DNA of 64,000 bases, taken from NCBI GenBank assembly GCA_046497075.1, contig JAWOGF010000059.1, forward strand, positions 10,345-74,344. The letters run 5' to 3'. Below are positions 50,147 through 59,372 of the stretch, one piece after another. The notes under the pieces were generated by a model. It saw nothing but the letters and a program-made list of their open reading frames with translations. It did no database searches and was not told where the DNA came from. This DNA is from Saliniplasma sp046497075 (GTDB taxonomy: Archaea; Thermoplasmatota; Thermoplasmata; Halarchaeoplasmatales; Halarchaeoplasmataceae). The position numbers and the translations under genes are program-made. The stretch's first letter is position 1; each line of letters begins with the position of its first letter.

Positions 50147-51310
50147 TCAACCCTCGAGCATCGACTCTATCTTTTTTTCTAGTACCTCTGCGGGAATGTC
50201 CGATACGGTTATCTTTGTAGTTCGTCCGGTCCCGGTGGACACAGTTTTCGTATCTAGTAAACCTTCTTCAGACAGTGATTTTATATATTTCCAAAACTGA
50301 GTGTGACCTAGTGTATCCATACCGTATCCTTCGGTAGCAACTTTATATTGCTCTTCCAATTTACCGGTGGTGGTGTATGCTTTGTTTTTCAACTGACGAG
50401 CGGTAGCTAAGAGTATGATCCTTTCCTGCTCGTTCAAAGATCTGATCCGATTTTCGGTGAAATAGGGGTCAACTTCTGCTTTGGAGTGCCTGATCTCCTC
50501 CGCATCGATCTTATCGTCTCCCTTTTCCTCTGTTAGAAGTGCTGACTTCTCCATGAGTTCTATACCTAGTCTAGCGTCCCCTCTTTTTGCAGCTATATCT
50601 GCTAGTAGTTTTAATTCTTCTTCACCTATCGAATCTGGATATAATGCCAGTCTCCTACGCTGTTCCAGGATATCATATAACTCGTCAGGTCCATATTTGG
50701 GGAATTTTATCCGGTTCCCTCTTTTAAAAGAACTCAGTGCCCCTTCCTCTAGAAACTCAAGAGCGTTCTTCTGTGAGATCAAAATGAGCGATACACTTCC
50801 TTTAGGCGTAAAACTTTCGTCATCGAATCTAGAGAACAGATATATGAGTTCAGATCCTTCTTTCTTAATGAGGGCATCCACCTCGTCCAATATGATTATA
50901 AGATGCATACCTCTATCTTTGATGTGTTTACTCAGTATCTCCATCATCTCGCCAACCGAGAATCCTCTATCTGGAAAACCTTTATCGAAATTAGATATTA
51001 TCTTCCACATAACTTGGCCATTGTTGTTACTCCTTCTACAGTTCACGAAGACGTAATCTAAGTTTTTCCCCTCCTCAGAAGCCCATTCTTTGAAGTTCAT
51101 ACTGAATCTTTTTACTGTGGCGGTTTTCCCTGTCCCGACACTCCCGTGTAAGAAAACATTTTGAGATACATCTGAGTCTACTACGCCTTTGAATAGAGTG
51201 AACAGCCTTTGAATCTGTTCATCCCTATTCGGTAGTTCTTTTGGAACGTAATCGAAAGATAGTTTTTTGTGGTCTTTTATTATCTTTGCTTTTGTTCTTT
51301 TGAATGCCAT
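50147..51310 (-). CDS. cdc6: Orc1/Cdc6 replication initiator
   Basis: This 387-residue AAA+ protein binds replication origins and loads MCM. It has Walker A GSVGTGKTA near 53-61, Walker B LIIILDEVDAL, sensor 1 SLILISQKN and sensor 2 in RRGDARLGIELM-like AKRGDARLGI. A C-terminal winged helix (GMDTLGHTQFWKYIKSLSEEGLL) contacts DNA. All ATPase motifs are intact. It is inside an operon with only 24 bp to the upstream gene, so no origin can sit directly before it. Confidence 0.93.
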   Translation of the reverse strand: MAFKRTKAKIIKDHKKLSFDYVPKELPNRDEQIQRLFTLFKGVVDSDVSQNVFLHGSVGTGKTATVKRFSMNFKEWASEEGKNLDYVFVNCRRSNNNGQVMWKIISNFDKGFPDRGFSVGEMMEILSKHIKDRGMHLIIILDEVDALIKKEGSELIYLFSRFDDESFTPKGSVSLILISQKNALEFLEEGALSSFKRGNRIKFPKYGPDELYDILEQRRRLALYPDSIGEEELKLLADIAAKRGDARLGIELMEKSALLTEEKGDDKIDAEEIRHSKAEVDPYFTENRIRSLNEQERIILLATARQLKNKAYTTTGKLEEQYKVATEGYGMDTLGHTQFWKYIKSLSEEGLLDTKTVSTGTGRTTKITVSDIPAEVLEKKIESMLEG

Positions 51311-51334
51311 TAGTATCGAAATCTCTTTCTGTAA

Positions 51335-52471
51335 TTAAAGGTCCGCCCCGCAACTTCTACATTTATCCGCATCGGGGTCATTCAACTCCTCACAGATAGG
51401 ACATATAAGTTTTTTCTCATCCGTTTCTTCCATTTCATCGCTTTCAAATTCATCCTCTTCTTCGCTGTCCTGTTCTTCCTCCTCAATTTCTTCTGGTTCC
51501 TCTTCCTCAGTTTCTTCTAGTTCTTCCTCCTCAGTTTCTTCTAGTTCTTCCTCCTCAGTTTCTTCTAGTTCCTCTTCCTCGGTTTCTTCTAGTTCCTCCT
51601 CCTCTGATTCCTCCTCCCATTCTTCCTCGGTTTCTTCTAGTTCCTCCTCCTCTTCTTTAATCTTCTCATCGGATCTTGGCATAACAGAATCTGTGATAGT
51701 GACACTCTTCCCAGCTTCCAAGTCACCTGAATATTCTACACTACCTTCGACCTTGACGCCCTCCTCTAACCTAACATTACCTAGGACTGAAAGATCACAA
51801 ACTTGAGAATTTCTAGCGATATTTACATCTCCATCGCTTTCTATGTCTCCAGTAGAAACCTCTTCGGAGAGGCTTATATCCCTACCTGTTATCATCCCTC
51901 CTATCTTGGACGATTTACCTATATTGATATTTCCGGTTTTAGAATCGATATCACCTTCCACTGTTGTATTTTTTCCGATCTCTATATCCCCCTCAGCTTC
52001 GATAGACCCATGGATCTTGACCGAGTCCTCAAATGATAAATTACCTTTCGATTTTATATCACCATTTATTACGGTATTGGACTTGAAGAACAAGTCTTCC
52101 CCTGACTCTACAGCAGGTTCCTCAAGGGCTCCGCTATATCCTTCCATTTCTTCCATCAATCTTTTATTTTCCTCGTCTAACTCCTGTACCTCTTTTCTGA
52201 GCTCTTCATTTTCTTCTTCGAGTTCAGCTAACAATGTTCTTTCCTCTTCACTAAAATGACCTAGATCTCCACTTTCGTCGAGTTTATAAAGTAATTCTTG
52301 TATCCGCTGCTCCTTTTCTTCGATAGTCTCTCTTTTTTCATGGAGGAGTTTTCTTTTCTCTTTCTCTAATGAGTCTACTTGTTTGGTAAGTCTTTTTAAC
52401 TCATTCTTTAGTTTAACTACCCTTTTTTTGTATTCTTCCATGCGCTTCCTTATCTGGTTTTTGCTGACCAT
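51335..52471 (-). CDS. Bactofilin-like beta-helix protein with coiled coil, Glu repeats and zinc ribbon
   Basis: This 378-residue protein has four parts. Residues 1-110 are a charged coiled coil. Residues ~125-262 are a bactofilin/polymer-forming repeat (TVINGDIKSKGNLSFEDSVKIHGSIEAEGDIEIGKNTTVEGDI and onward), likely a right-handed beta-helix. Residues ~270-345 are an 8-residue Glu repeat (LEETEEEE). The end is a zinc ribbon, CPICEELNDPDADKCRSCGADL. The whole looks like a cytoskeletal scaffold. It lies just upstream of orc1/cdc6 in one operon. Confidence 0.78.
   Translation of the reverse strand: MVSKNQIRKRMEEYKKRVVKLKNELKRLTKQVDSLEKEKRKLLHEKRETIEEKEQRIQELLYKLDESGDLGHFSEEERTLLAELEEENEELRKEVQELDEENKRLMEEMEGYSGALEEPAVESGEDLFFKSNTVINGDIKSKGNLSFEDSVKIHGSIEAEGDIEIGKNTTVEGDIDSKTGNINIGKSSKIGGMITGRDISLSEEVSTGDIESDGDVNIARNSQVCDLSVLGNVRLEEGVKVEGSVEYSGDLEAGKSVTITDSVMPRSDEKIKEEEEELEETEEEWEEESEEEELEETEEEELEETEEEELEETEEEELEETEEEEPEEIEEEEQDSEEEDEFESDEMEETDEKKLICPICEELNDPDADKCRSCGADL
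51478..51652 (-). repeat. 24-bp tandem repeat encoding LEETEEEE
   Basis: On the plus strand the unit TCTTCCTCCTCAGTTTCTTC plus TAGT recurs about six times with small changes. It encodes the acidic octapeptide repeat of the bactofilin-like protein. Copy number is likely to vary between strains. Confidence 0.85.
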
Positions 52472-52509
52472 GATTACCCCTCATCTGTAAAATAAAAAAA
52501 GGACGGAGA

Positions 52510-53175
52510 TTATTTATCGTTTTCTATTTCAGATTCTATACCCCAACCCTTTCTCTCCATATTTTTGACCACCCCATCGACCCTTTCAACCTCTATCACC
52601 GCTAGGCAGTCACCTTTTTTAGATAATCTTATCAGATTCTTAGCGATGATGTCTTCTCTATGTTCTTCCAGTTTTTGAAACCCTTTGAGTTTATTGATAG
52701 CTTTATCCCATTCTTTTACAAAATCTCTAGGATCATCATTAGGGAAGGTCTTCTTTTTTAATCTTTTTTCTCTTATCGATTGTAATATCCATTGAGTCCC
52801 TGTCACATGATCACAATAAGCCATTGTATAATGTTCTTCATCCATATCGAGAGCGAACAATTTTATATCATTATCCTGACAGTATTTAAGGAAGGCTACG
52901 AAAGATGGTGGAGGAAGGCTCACTTCGCCGAATTCACTGAGTTTTTCTGCGTAGATCTTTTCAGGTCTATTCGGTTCGATGGATATATCGAGTTCCTTAT
53001 CTATCATATCCCTGAGTCCTTTAAGTTCTTTTTCAGATATAGCCAATGCGCCTACGTCGAAACCTACGCTTTTCAGTTGGGACACGGTCCGGTCCACCTC
53101 GGGATTTAGACCTTTAACAACATCTATGATGTAAACATAAGTACCGCCCTTTCTTAAAACGAACAAATCAATCAC
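52510..53175 (-). CDS. Unknown protein, possibly TraB-related
   Basis: This 221-residue soluble protein has GTYVYIIDVVKGLNPEVDRTVSQL at the N-terminus. The C-terminal stretch HREDIIAKNLIRLSKKGDCLAVIEVERVDGVVKNM faintly recalls TraB/PrgY proteins, which end with a strand-Gly-His-Val-Gly-Ile. Here that His region reads VERVDGV, so key residues differ and I am not confident. It overlaps the HTH gene upstream by 8 bp, so the two are coupled. Confidence 0.5.
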   Translation of the reverse strand: MIDLFVLRKGGTYVYIIDVVKGLNPEVDRTVSQLKSVGFDVGALAISEKELKGLRDMIDKELDISIEPNRPEKIYAEKLSEFGEVSLPPPSFVAFLKYCQDNDIKLFALDMDEEHYTMAYCDHVTGTQWILQSIREKRLKKKTFPNDDPRDFVKEWDKAINKLKGFQKLEEHREDIIAKNLIRLSKKGDCLAVIEVERVDGVVKNMERKGWGIESEIENDK

Positions 53176-54115
53176 CCTTTCTTTCCCTGAGAAGATCCGT
53201 GATATCTTGTTTAGAATTTATCGAACTGAGTTCGGAAATATCGATTATGGGTATGCCTTCTAGATTCACTCTAGTAACCCGTTTTTTAAGAAATATCACT
53301 GAATCTCGCTCCGTTATATGTGAGATATCTGAAACAATCTTAGCTTTCTTTTTGATCTCAGGATTTTCTTCAGATCCAACACCCGTTAAAAGTACATCCT
53401 TTTCATCCTCGGTGATTGCTTCAAAGGGACATTTCCAGGTAGGAACTATACGATATCCGATAGAGGTAAGATATTCAAAGATGTCTTTATCGAACCCACT
53501 CATATCTTCAGGGAACTCCTTTGTATATTCACTTTCATCCGACCTATCTAGAGGGTTTAGAGGCAATATGAGATCCTCACCGAGGAATTCTTGAAGTTTT
53601 AAGGCCACTTCTAGATCGGCACCCATCCCTTTCTCATATTTCTGTATAGCTTTCCGGGAAACGCCTCCGATATCCGCTAACCTGCTCAAAGAAACATTCC
53701 TATCCTTTCTAGCTTTTTTTATGAGATCTGAATCTATCTTAACATAGAAGCCGCCAGGTGCCGAAAAAACATAGGGTGGAACCCCTTCGATGAACATATC
53801 ATAAAGCGTATCTAAAGAGAGAAGAGGAACCCCCTGTCTAGAATAGATTACCCCTCTTTCCAAAGATCTATTACCGCCTTTCTCCGCGACGAATAAAGGA
53901 GACCCCTCTAAAACATCGCTCAATATCTTGATCTCCTTGGCATTACGTATCCTAGAACTGTCAGCATTAAGGGATACACCTATTATCAAGAGTTCATCGT
54001 CCTTACGAGCTATGATATCAAAACTGATGTTTCTATCAAAATGCCTTTCAGAAAGGTAGAATCCAGCCTTTGCCAATATATCTCTGACATTTTCGATCAA
54101 CTGGAGTCGTTTCAT
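53168..54115 (-). CDS. Archaeal HTH transcriptional regulator (MF_00584-type)
   Basis: This 315-residue protein has a restriction-nuclease-like N-terminal domain (ISFDIIARKDDELLIIGVSLNAD) and a Cro/C1-type HTH at about 128-185 (LIKKARKDRNVSLSRLADIGGVSRKAIQKYEKG). A C-terminal domain of the same nuclease-like kind follows (PFEAITEDEKDVLLTGVG). This matches the conserved archaeal putative HTH-type regulators. It is first in the operon that leads through the bactofilin-like gene to orc1/cdc6. Confidence 0.85.
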   Translation of the reverse strand: MKRLQLIENVRDILAKAGFYLSERHFDRNISFDIIARKDDELLIIGVSLNADSSRIRNAKEIKILSDVLEGSPLFVAEKGGNRSLERGVIYSRQGVPLLSLDTLYDMFIEGVPPYVFSAPGGFYVKIDSDLIKKARKDRNVSLSRLADIGGVSRKAIQKYEKGMGADLEVALKLQEFLGEDLILPLNPLDRSDESEYTKEFPEDMSGFDKDIFEYLTSIGYRIVPTWKCPFEAITEDEKDVLLTGVGSEENPEIKKKAKIVSDISHITERDSVIFLKKRVTRVNLEGIPIIDISELSSINSKQDITDLLRERKGD

Positions 54116-54224
54116 GGGTATTTAAATTAGCTTGATGTTTTATATAAATATGTTGGTCTAAACTGTTTATGGCAGGTGTGTAAAGAACGAAACCGATAAA
54201 AAGTACTTCTAATGTAATAGAACT

Positions 54225-54938
54225 ATGACTGAAATACTATATATGCCGGATATCGAGAGCAATTATATCAAAGAATTCGAAGCGACCGTTCGAACCGCAG
54301 GTAGCAGTCACGTCGTCCTAGACAGAACAGCCTTCTATCCTAAAGGGGGAGGGCAGCCTTCCGATACTGGTACACTAAATTGGGATGAGGGTAAGTCTGA
54401 AGTTATCAAGATCGAGAAAAAAGGAAAGATCATACATCGACTGGAAGGAAATGTCCCCAAAGAAGGGATGACTGTTGAAGGGAAAATAGATTGGGAGAGG
54501 AGATACGAACATATGAAACTACATACTGCTCAACACCTATTTTCTGCTGTGGTTTATGAGCTGTTTAAAGGTGAAACGGCGGGTAACCAGATATATACTG
54601 ATTACTCTAGAGTCGACTTTGAACCCGTTGACCTATCTGAGCGAGACCTAGACAGGATCGAGGAGGAGGTGAACTCCTTGATAGAAGACGCACATCCTGT
54701 ATCGATTTACAGCGAAAAAAGAGATGTGTTGGAGGAAAAGATAGAAGAGTGTAGAGTGAATTTTTCACTTCTCCCTAATTCTATAAAAGAATTAAGAGTC
54801 ATCGACATAAACGGATACGATGTATGTCCATGTGCAGGTACCCACGTTCGAAACACACAGGAAATAGGAGGCATCGGGATCACTGGAAAAGAAAACAAGG
54901 GCAAAGAAAAACAAAGGATATACTATGAACTTATCTGA
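54225..54938 (+). CDS. alaX: Alanyl-tRNA editing protein AlaX
   Basis: This 237-residue free-standing editing protein hydrolyses Ser-tRNA-Ala (and Gly-tRNA-Ala). It has FYPKGGGQPSDTGTL, the zinc motif HTAQHLF with H100 and H104, and CPCAGTHV with C203 and H207. The length with an N-terminal beta-barrel indicates the AlaX-M class. It is divergent from the HTH operon and converges on the methyltransferase, with a 1-bp gap. Confidence 0.93.
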   Translation: MTEILYMPDIESNYIKEFEATVRTAGSSHVVLDRTAFYPKGGGQPSDTGTLNWDEGKSEVIKIEKKGKIIHRLEGNVPKEGMTVEGKIDWERRYEHMKLHTAQHLFSAVVYELFKGETAGNQIYTDYSRVDFEPVDLSERDLDRIEEEVNSLIEDAHPVSIYSEKRDVLEEKIEECRVNFSLLPNSIKELRVIDINGYDVCPCAGTHVRNTQEIGGIGITGKENKGKEKQRIYYELI

Positions 54939-54939
54939 T

Positions 54940-55620
54940 TCAATCAAAGAGAAGTTCCCAGTATATCGTTGAGGCGGTCCAACTCTCTTCATTTACAACC
55001 TTCTCGTCGAGTTCTGATAGCTTTTCAGCTAGGCTTAAGGGGAGGCACTGGTATATACCATAAGGTATCAGTAATTCTTCATGAAACCTCACTTCTTTAA
55101 CTCCTTCTATATCTTGAAATTTATTTTTCAAAAAAGTGTTGGAAAACATCCTGCTATTTTGGGGTAAAATCCACTGGTATAAGAGCCTTAAACTCATCGG
55201 ATGCAGCGATTCGAAAACGAATTTTTCTCTCGTGACTCTTCTAACCTCCTTCACAAAATCATCGATGTGTTGTGGTTTTAAAAGATGGAGGAATCTCATA
55301 CTGATCGTGGTATCGAAACTTTTGTCTGCAAAAGGCAGACTCAATGCATCACCTACAAGATAATCTGCCCTACCTTCAGTAAGCATCTCACTGCTAGCAT
55401 CTAGACCAACAACATCAGCTCCATTTTCCACCAACATCTCAGCGAACCTACCTGTACCCGTAGCAATATCCAGTATCCTTTTTCCATCGGGCTCAAGAAG
55501 AGAAAGAACTATCTCCTTTTCCTTAAAATCTAGCACTAATCCTCCCCTCTTGAATCTTTTTTGATCATATTTGTTAGCGACTTCTTTTTTCTGATACCAA
55601 CTGCTACTTTTATTAAGCAT
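54940..55620 (-). CDS. Class I SAM-dependent methyltransferase
   Basis: This 226-residue protein has SAM motif I ILDIATGTGRFAEML near 48-62, the acidic residue in VVGLDASSEML, YLVGDALSLPFADKSFD and SMRFLHLLKP. This is the Methyltransf_11-type core. The substrate is unknown. It shares a short divergent promoter (55621-55668) with the kinase-like gene. Confidence 0.85.
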   Translation of the reverse strand: MLNKSSSWYQKKEVANKYDQKRFKRGGLVLDFKEKEIVLSLLEPDGKRILDIATGTGRFAEMLVENGADVVGLDASSEMLTEGRADYLVGDALSLPFADKSFDTTISMRFLHLLKPQHIDDFVKEVRRVTREKFVFESLHPMSLRLLYQWILPQNSRMFSNTFLKNKFQDIEGVKEVRFHEELLIPYGIYQCLPLSLAEKLSELDEKVVNEESWTASTIYWELLFD

Positions 55621-55668
55621 TCGAAAGGTATATTGCCTACGACTTTTTTATATGATTCGGTAGCACAT

Positions 55669-56520
55669 ATGGCGGAAAGTACGGAGAAGAAAAGAGAATA
55701 TTTGAAAAAACTGGCTGACAAGATTGAGGAAAGCCAGCTTGAAAGCCCCTTTTTTAGAAAGATCGAAGGTCAAAATCATACTCATTTTGGTAGCGTGATT
55801 AAAGAGATAAAGGATGCAGAAGAGAATACACATCTTGTAAAGATCAGGCCTCCTCTTTTCCTGTTGAGCGGTATATTGAGCAATATCTCCCGTAAACTAT
55901 CTGGAATGGAAAACCTGAAGATATTAGATAACAAACGCTGGAAAAACAGAGAGGTTGACCAACTAAATAATCTTCATCCTGATCTATTTTCACAAGAAAC
56001 CGAATATGAGAACGCTTTTTTGGTAGAGAAAATCCAAGGTGAAGTAGCTTTTGAGGTCTTGACCTCGAAGGATATATCGAATGAAGATAAGATAGAACTA
56101 ATAATAAAAATGATCAAAGGCTTGAAAAGTATCCATCATAAGGACCTTTATCATGGAGAACCGACAACTCAAAACTGTATACTAGGTGATGACGGAGATA
56201 TATACTGGATAGACTTTGAGATCGAGTATCACGATGACCTGAGCGACCTAGAAAAAGAGGCGAGAGACCTTGAACAGTTGACCATGTCTATATTGGGTGT
56301 TTTTGAAGATGAAGGGGAGATAGGTATGGATGATAAAGAACTCATAGAGATGATATTCGAATTATATGGGAACAATGAAGTGATATTTACCTTTTCTAAC
56401 AATCCCAGTCTACCGTTGTTCGGCCCTCATCGAGTGTTTCAACTTTCTTTCGTATCTGTTAGAAGATTTTATCAGGTCCAGATCAATCTCATAGATTATC
56501 TTAGGGAGTATTCGAATTGA
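55669..56520 (+). CDS. Bud32/RIO-like protein kinase with altered catalytic residues
   Basis: This 283-residue protein has the layout of a small Bud32-type kinase: LVKIRPP as the Lys strand, NREVDQLNNL for the Glu helix, and HGEPTTQNCILGDDGDIYWIDFE where Bud32 has HGDLTTSN...DFG. The catalytic Asp is replaced by Glu and DFG reads DFE, so activity is uncertain. A TATA-like TTTTTTATATG about 25 bp upstream of the ATG at 55669 suggests a leaderless mRNA. The next gene starts 2 bp after its stop. Confidence 0.7.
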   Translation: MAESTEKKREYLKKLADKIEESQLESPFFRKIEGQNHTHFGSVIKEIKDAEENTHLVKIRPPLFLLSGILSNISRKLSGMENLKILDNKRWKNREVDQLNNLHPDLFSQETEYENAFLVEKIQGEVAFEVLTSKDISNEDKIELIIKMIKGLKSIHHKDLYHGEPTTQNCILGDDGDIYWIDFEIEYHDDLSDLEKEARDLEQLTMSILGVFEDEGEIGMDDKELIEMIFELYGNNEVIFTFSNNPSLPLFGPHRVFQLSFVSVRRFYQVQINLIDYLREYSN

Positions 56521-56522
56521 TA

Positions 56523-57083
56523 ATGGAAAATATTTCACAGAACAGATCAGAGCTCTTCATAGAAATATCTCATGCGTTCCTAACGTTAGTGCCTGCCTTG
56601 ACTGCGGCAGTTATCATCTTGATGCTCGGCTCTCAAGTTTATCTAGCCGTATCCGCTGTATTACTGAACTATTATTTCGCTCTGGGTGTAGGATGGCTGA
56701 CATCACCTTGGGTTGGGTTAACAGCTGGATTAGGACCCTGGGCACTCATTTTGCTGTTGGTTTTCGTAGCTGTACAGAGTTCCCTTTTTGTGAGTGTGAA
56801 TTATGATCTTATCGAGCGAGTACCTTTGTTGGGTAGATTAGTTAAAAAAACCCGTAATAAAGCCGATAGAGTCATTGAAAAACATGAGATGGCGAAAAAG
56901 ATAAGCTATGTAGGTGTCTTCTGGCTGACTTTCCTACCATTTTACGGGACGGGTCCAATGGTTATGAGTTTTGTAGGGAGGATCTTATCTTTGAAGTGGT
57001 GGAAAGTTTGGGCAACAATAAGTATCTCCGCATTCACTAGATATTCCTTAGTAGTAGCCGCCGTTTATTACGGACTGTTTTGA
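56523..57083 (+). CDS. Small multidrug export-type membrane protein (PF06695-like)
   Basis: This 186-residue protein has about five hydrophobic segments. The block YVGVFWLTFLPFYGTGPMVMSFVGRILSL is the conserved core of the putative small multidrug export family. The name is historical and transport is not proven. The ATG at 56523 overlaps the kinase gene's neighbourhood, so the two are coupled. Confidence 0.75.
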   Translation: MENISQNRSELFIEISHAFLTLVPALTAAVIILMLGSQVYLAVSAVLLNYYFALGVGWLTSPWVGLTAGLGPWALILLLVFVAVQSSLFVSVNYDLIERVPLLGRLVKKTRNKADRVIEKHEMAKKISYVGVFWLTFLPFYGTGPMVMSFVGRILSLKWWKVWATISISAFTRYSLVVAAVYYGLF

Positions 57084-57130
57084 TCCATGGTAACACTTTT
57101 AAAGGGTGGTGTTTTGGCGTAGCCGGATTC

Positions 57131-57646
57131 ATGAATGAAGAACTAGCTCCGTGCGAATATAAGATCAGTGAAGAACGTGGAAGTAGGAAGATGAGTATAG
57201 ATTGTAAAAACTGCAAAGAAGATCTTTCTTTTCGGAACTGCTTACCTGGCATTATCTTAGCTCTAGAAGAAAACTACAACGTCGATGCCTTAATATTATC
57301 AGATTTTATAGAAATAAAGTATTCTGAAGACGACATGGAACTTTTTAAATCTCTAAGGGATGTATCTGAAGATCTCAGCAGGCTATCTTTTAGAAAAACA
57401 GATGGAGGGTCTTGTGAAGACTGTGAGATAGAACCTAAAAGCATGTATCCCTCGCTCAAGAAAAGTTTACTAACCGAACATGAAGAGTTCTACCAGAACC
57501 TTTCAAATTATGCCTTAAAGGTGATGAAAATAGAAGGCTGTAAAGACTGTCGAAAGTCTGCTAAGGAAGAGATAACTATGTTAGGTGAGAAGGTTCTTGA
57601 TTTCAGATCGAAAGTGTTGATGAAAGCTTATGGTGTTTTGAGGTGA
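57131..57646 (+). CDS. Cys-rich protein upstream of the secretion ATPase
   Basis: This protein of about 171 residues has several Cys pairs (DCKNC near 27-31, SCEDCEIEP, GCKDCRKS), suggesting bound metal, and helical segments between them. The ATG at 57131 is my choice. The frame extends 17 codons upstream to a TTG. It ends 14 bp before the TadA-like ATPase, so it is probably part of the secretion unit. I recognise no known family for it. Confidence 0.6.
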   Translation: MNEELAPCEYKISEERGSRKMSIDCKNCKEDLSFRNCLPGIILALEENYNVDALILSDFIEIKYSEDDMELFKSLRDVSEDLSRLSFRKTDGGSCEDCEIEPKSMYPSLKKSLLTEHEEFYQNLSNYALKVMKIEGCKDCRKSAKEEITMLGEKVLDFRSKVLMKAYGVLR

Positions 57647-57659
57647 GAATATCCAGTAC

Positions 57660-59372
57660 GTGAATCTATTGAAGGAACTTCGTCAAATAGAAGGGAGAAA
57701 AGTCGAAAAGGGAATAAATAAGGTTTTTTCAGGAGGTCAGGACGTGAGACCAGGATTTTCTTATACTTGGGTAAGAGAACGATTGCCATCAATGTCTAAG
57801 AAAGTACTCGAGTATGGTATGGACGGTACCACTGTGCGTTTATATCGTCTTCTTGAAGAAACTGAGGATCTTTACCATATATCCCCTTCTGAATATCAGG
57901 TAGACAAAGATACTGCAGAACTTATCTTGTCAGTCAAGGGATCCTTATCTGAACAGTTTCCAAGGGATATCGATCTCAGCAAACCCTTTCAAGTGAAGAA
58001 ATACATAACCAACCATGGCAGAGCACTATTAGAAAGGACAGCAGAAAAACTAGGTATCACACTTGGGAAGACTAGAGAAGAAGAGATGAAGAAAATTGAA
58101 TTTCTTTCAGAGATACTTGCAAAATATACCGCTGGCTACGGTATAATAGAAACTCTTCTTGAGGACCCGAATGTAGAAGATATCTATGTAGACGCCCCCT
58201 CAGATAACAACAATATTTACGTTGAAATAGGAGGATTGGAGGGAATAAGAGAAAAATGCAGGACGAATATATTCTTATCTCAAAAGGACATGAAAAGTAT
58301 TCTTTCTAGGTTCCGTTCTGAAAGTGGAAAACCTTTTTCGGAAGCCTTCCCAGTTCTGGAAACTGAATTGGAAGAGTATGGAACTCGGGTAACAGCAATA
58401 GGTAACCCACTGAGTCCAGATGGAATGGCTTTTGCACTCCGACGGAGGGATACTGAGCCTTGGACGCTTCCTAAATTGATAAAAGTCGGGAGCTTGACAC
58501 CTACCGCTGCGGGACTACTTTCCTTTTTGATAGATGGAAGAAGTACTATCCTTGTTGCGGGAAGTAGAGGAGCAGGAAAGACCACTCTACTGGGAGCGCT
58601 TATGCTTGAGTTCCCTAAGAGTCAAAGGATATTGACCATTGAGGATACCCGCGAACTTCCCAGTAGGGAGATGCAGGGGTTGGATTACAATATCCAAAGT
58701 ATGCTCGTCGATTCCTCGCTGGAAGAAGGTGGTATGAATGCTGACCAGGCGCTGAGAGTTTCGCTAAGATTGGGAGAGTCTTCACTGGTGCTCGGTGAGG
58801 TGAGGGGGGAAGAAGCTAGAACCCTCTATGAAGCAATGCGAGCAGGGACCGCTGGAAGCGCTGTAATGGGAACGATCCATGGAAATTCACCAGATGCAGT
58901 TTATGAAAGAGTAGTCCACGATATGGGTATATCCCAGGAGAGTTTTGGAGCTACGGATATTATAGTGATAGCTGGGATTGTTAGACCCGGAGGTATGCAG
59001 GAAAGGAAGAGAACAGTCACCCATATCTCAGAATATGATGACCAGGAATTCGATGATCTGATGAATTATCAGGATGGTTTAGAACCTACAGATCATCTAA
59101 AAAGAAATTCAGAGAAGATAGGGAGCATCGCAAGAGATTGGAGTTTGACATACGAAAAAGCTGTAGAGAATATCGAATTGAGGGCATATATCAGGGAGAA
59201 GATGGTGGAGGTTTCGGAAGAGAAAGGTGATGAACTACTTTCCCCTGCTTGGGTCGCTAGAGTGAACGATAAGTTCTGGAATCTTATCGAGAAACATTAC
59301 GAAAATGGAAGTTATGAGAATGTGAAAGAAGATTGGACAGAATGGTACGAAGAGAGAGTCCGATATGAGTAG
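57660..59372 (+). CDS. TadA/FlaI-type secretion ATPase
   Basis: This 570-residue protein powers assembly of type IV pilus-like fibres. It has an N-terminal domain of about 230 residues, then the RecA-like core: VAGSRGAGKTTLLGALM (Walker A, near 300), ILTIEDTRELPS (Asp box), SLVLGEVRGEEARTLYEAM (Walker B region) and MGTIHGNSPDAVYERVVHDMG (His box). GTG at 57660 is the start, with AGGTGA upstream. It overlaps the next gene by 8 bp. Confidence 0.93.
   Translation: MNLLKELRQIEGRKVEKGINKVFSGGQDVRPGFSYTWVRERLPSMSKKVLEYGMDGTTVRLYRLLEETEDLYHISPSEYQVDKDTAELILSVKGSLSEQFPRDIDLSKPFQVKKYITNHGRALLERTAEKLGITLGKTREEEMKKIEFLSEILAKYTAGYGIIETLLEDPNVEDIYVDAPSDNNNIYVEIGGLEGIREKCRTNIFLSQKDMKSILSRFRSESGKPFSEAFPVLETELEEYGTRVTAIGNPLSPDGMAFALRRRDTEPWTLPKLIKVGSLTPTAAGLLSFLIDGRSTILVAGSRGAGKTTLLGALMLEFPKSQRILTIEDTRELPSREMQGLDYNIQSMLVDSSLEEGGMNADQALRVSLRLGESSLVLGEVRGEEARTLYEAMRAGTAGSAVMGTIHGNSPDAVYERVVHDMGISQESFGATDIIVIAGIVRPGGMQERKRTVTHISEYDDQEFDDLMNYQDGLEPTDHLKRNSEKIGSIARDWSLTYEKAVENIELRAYIREKMVEVSEEKGDELLSPAWVARVNDKFWNLIEKHYENGSYENVKEDWTEWYEERVRYE

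Noticed and set aside
51311..51334. Replication origin directly upstream of orc1/cdc6
   Set aside because: The gap is only 24 bp and the gene is inside an operon. I saw no origin-recognition-box repeats nearby.
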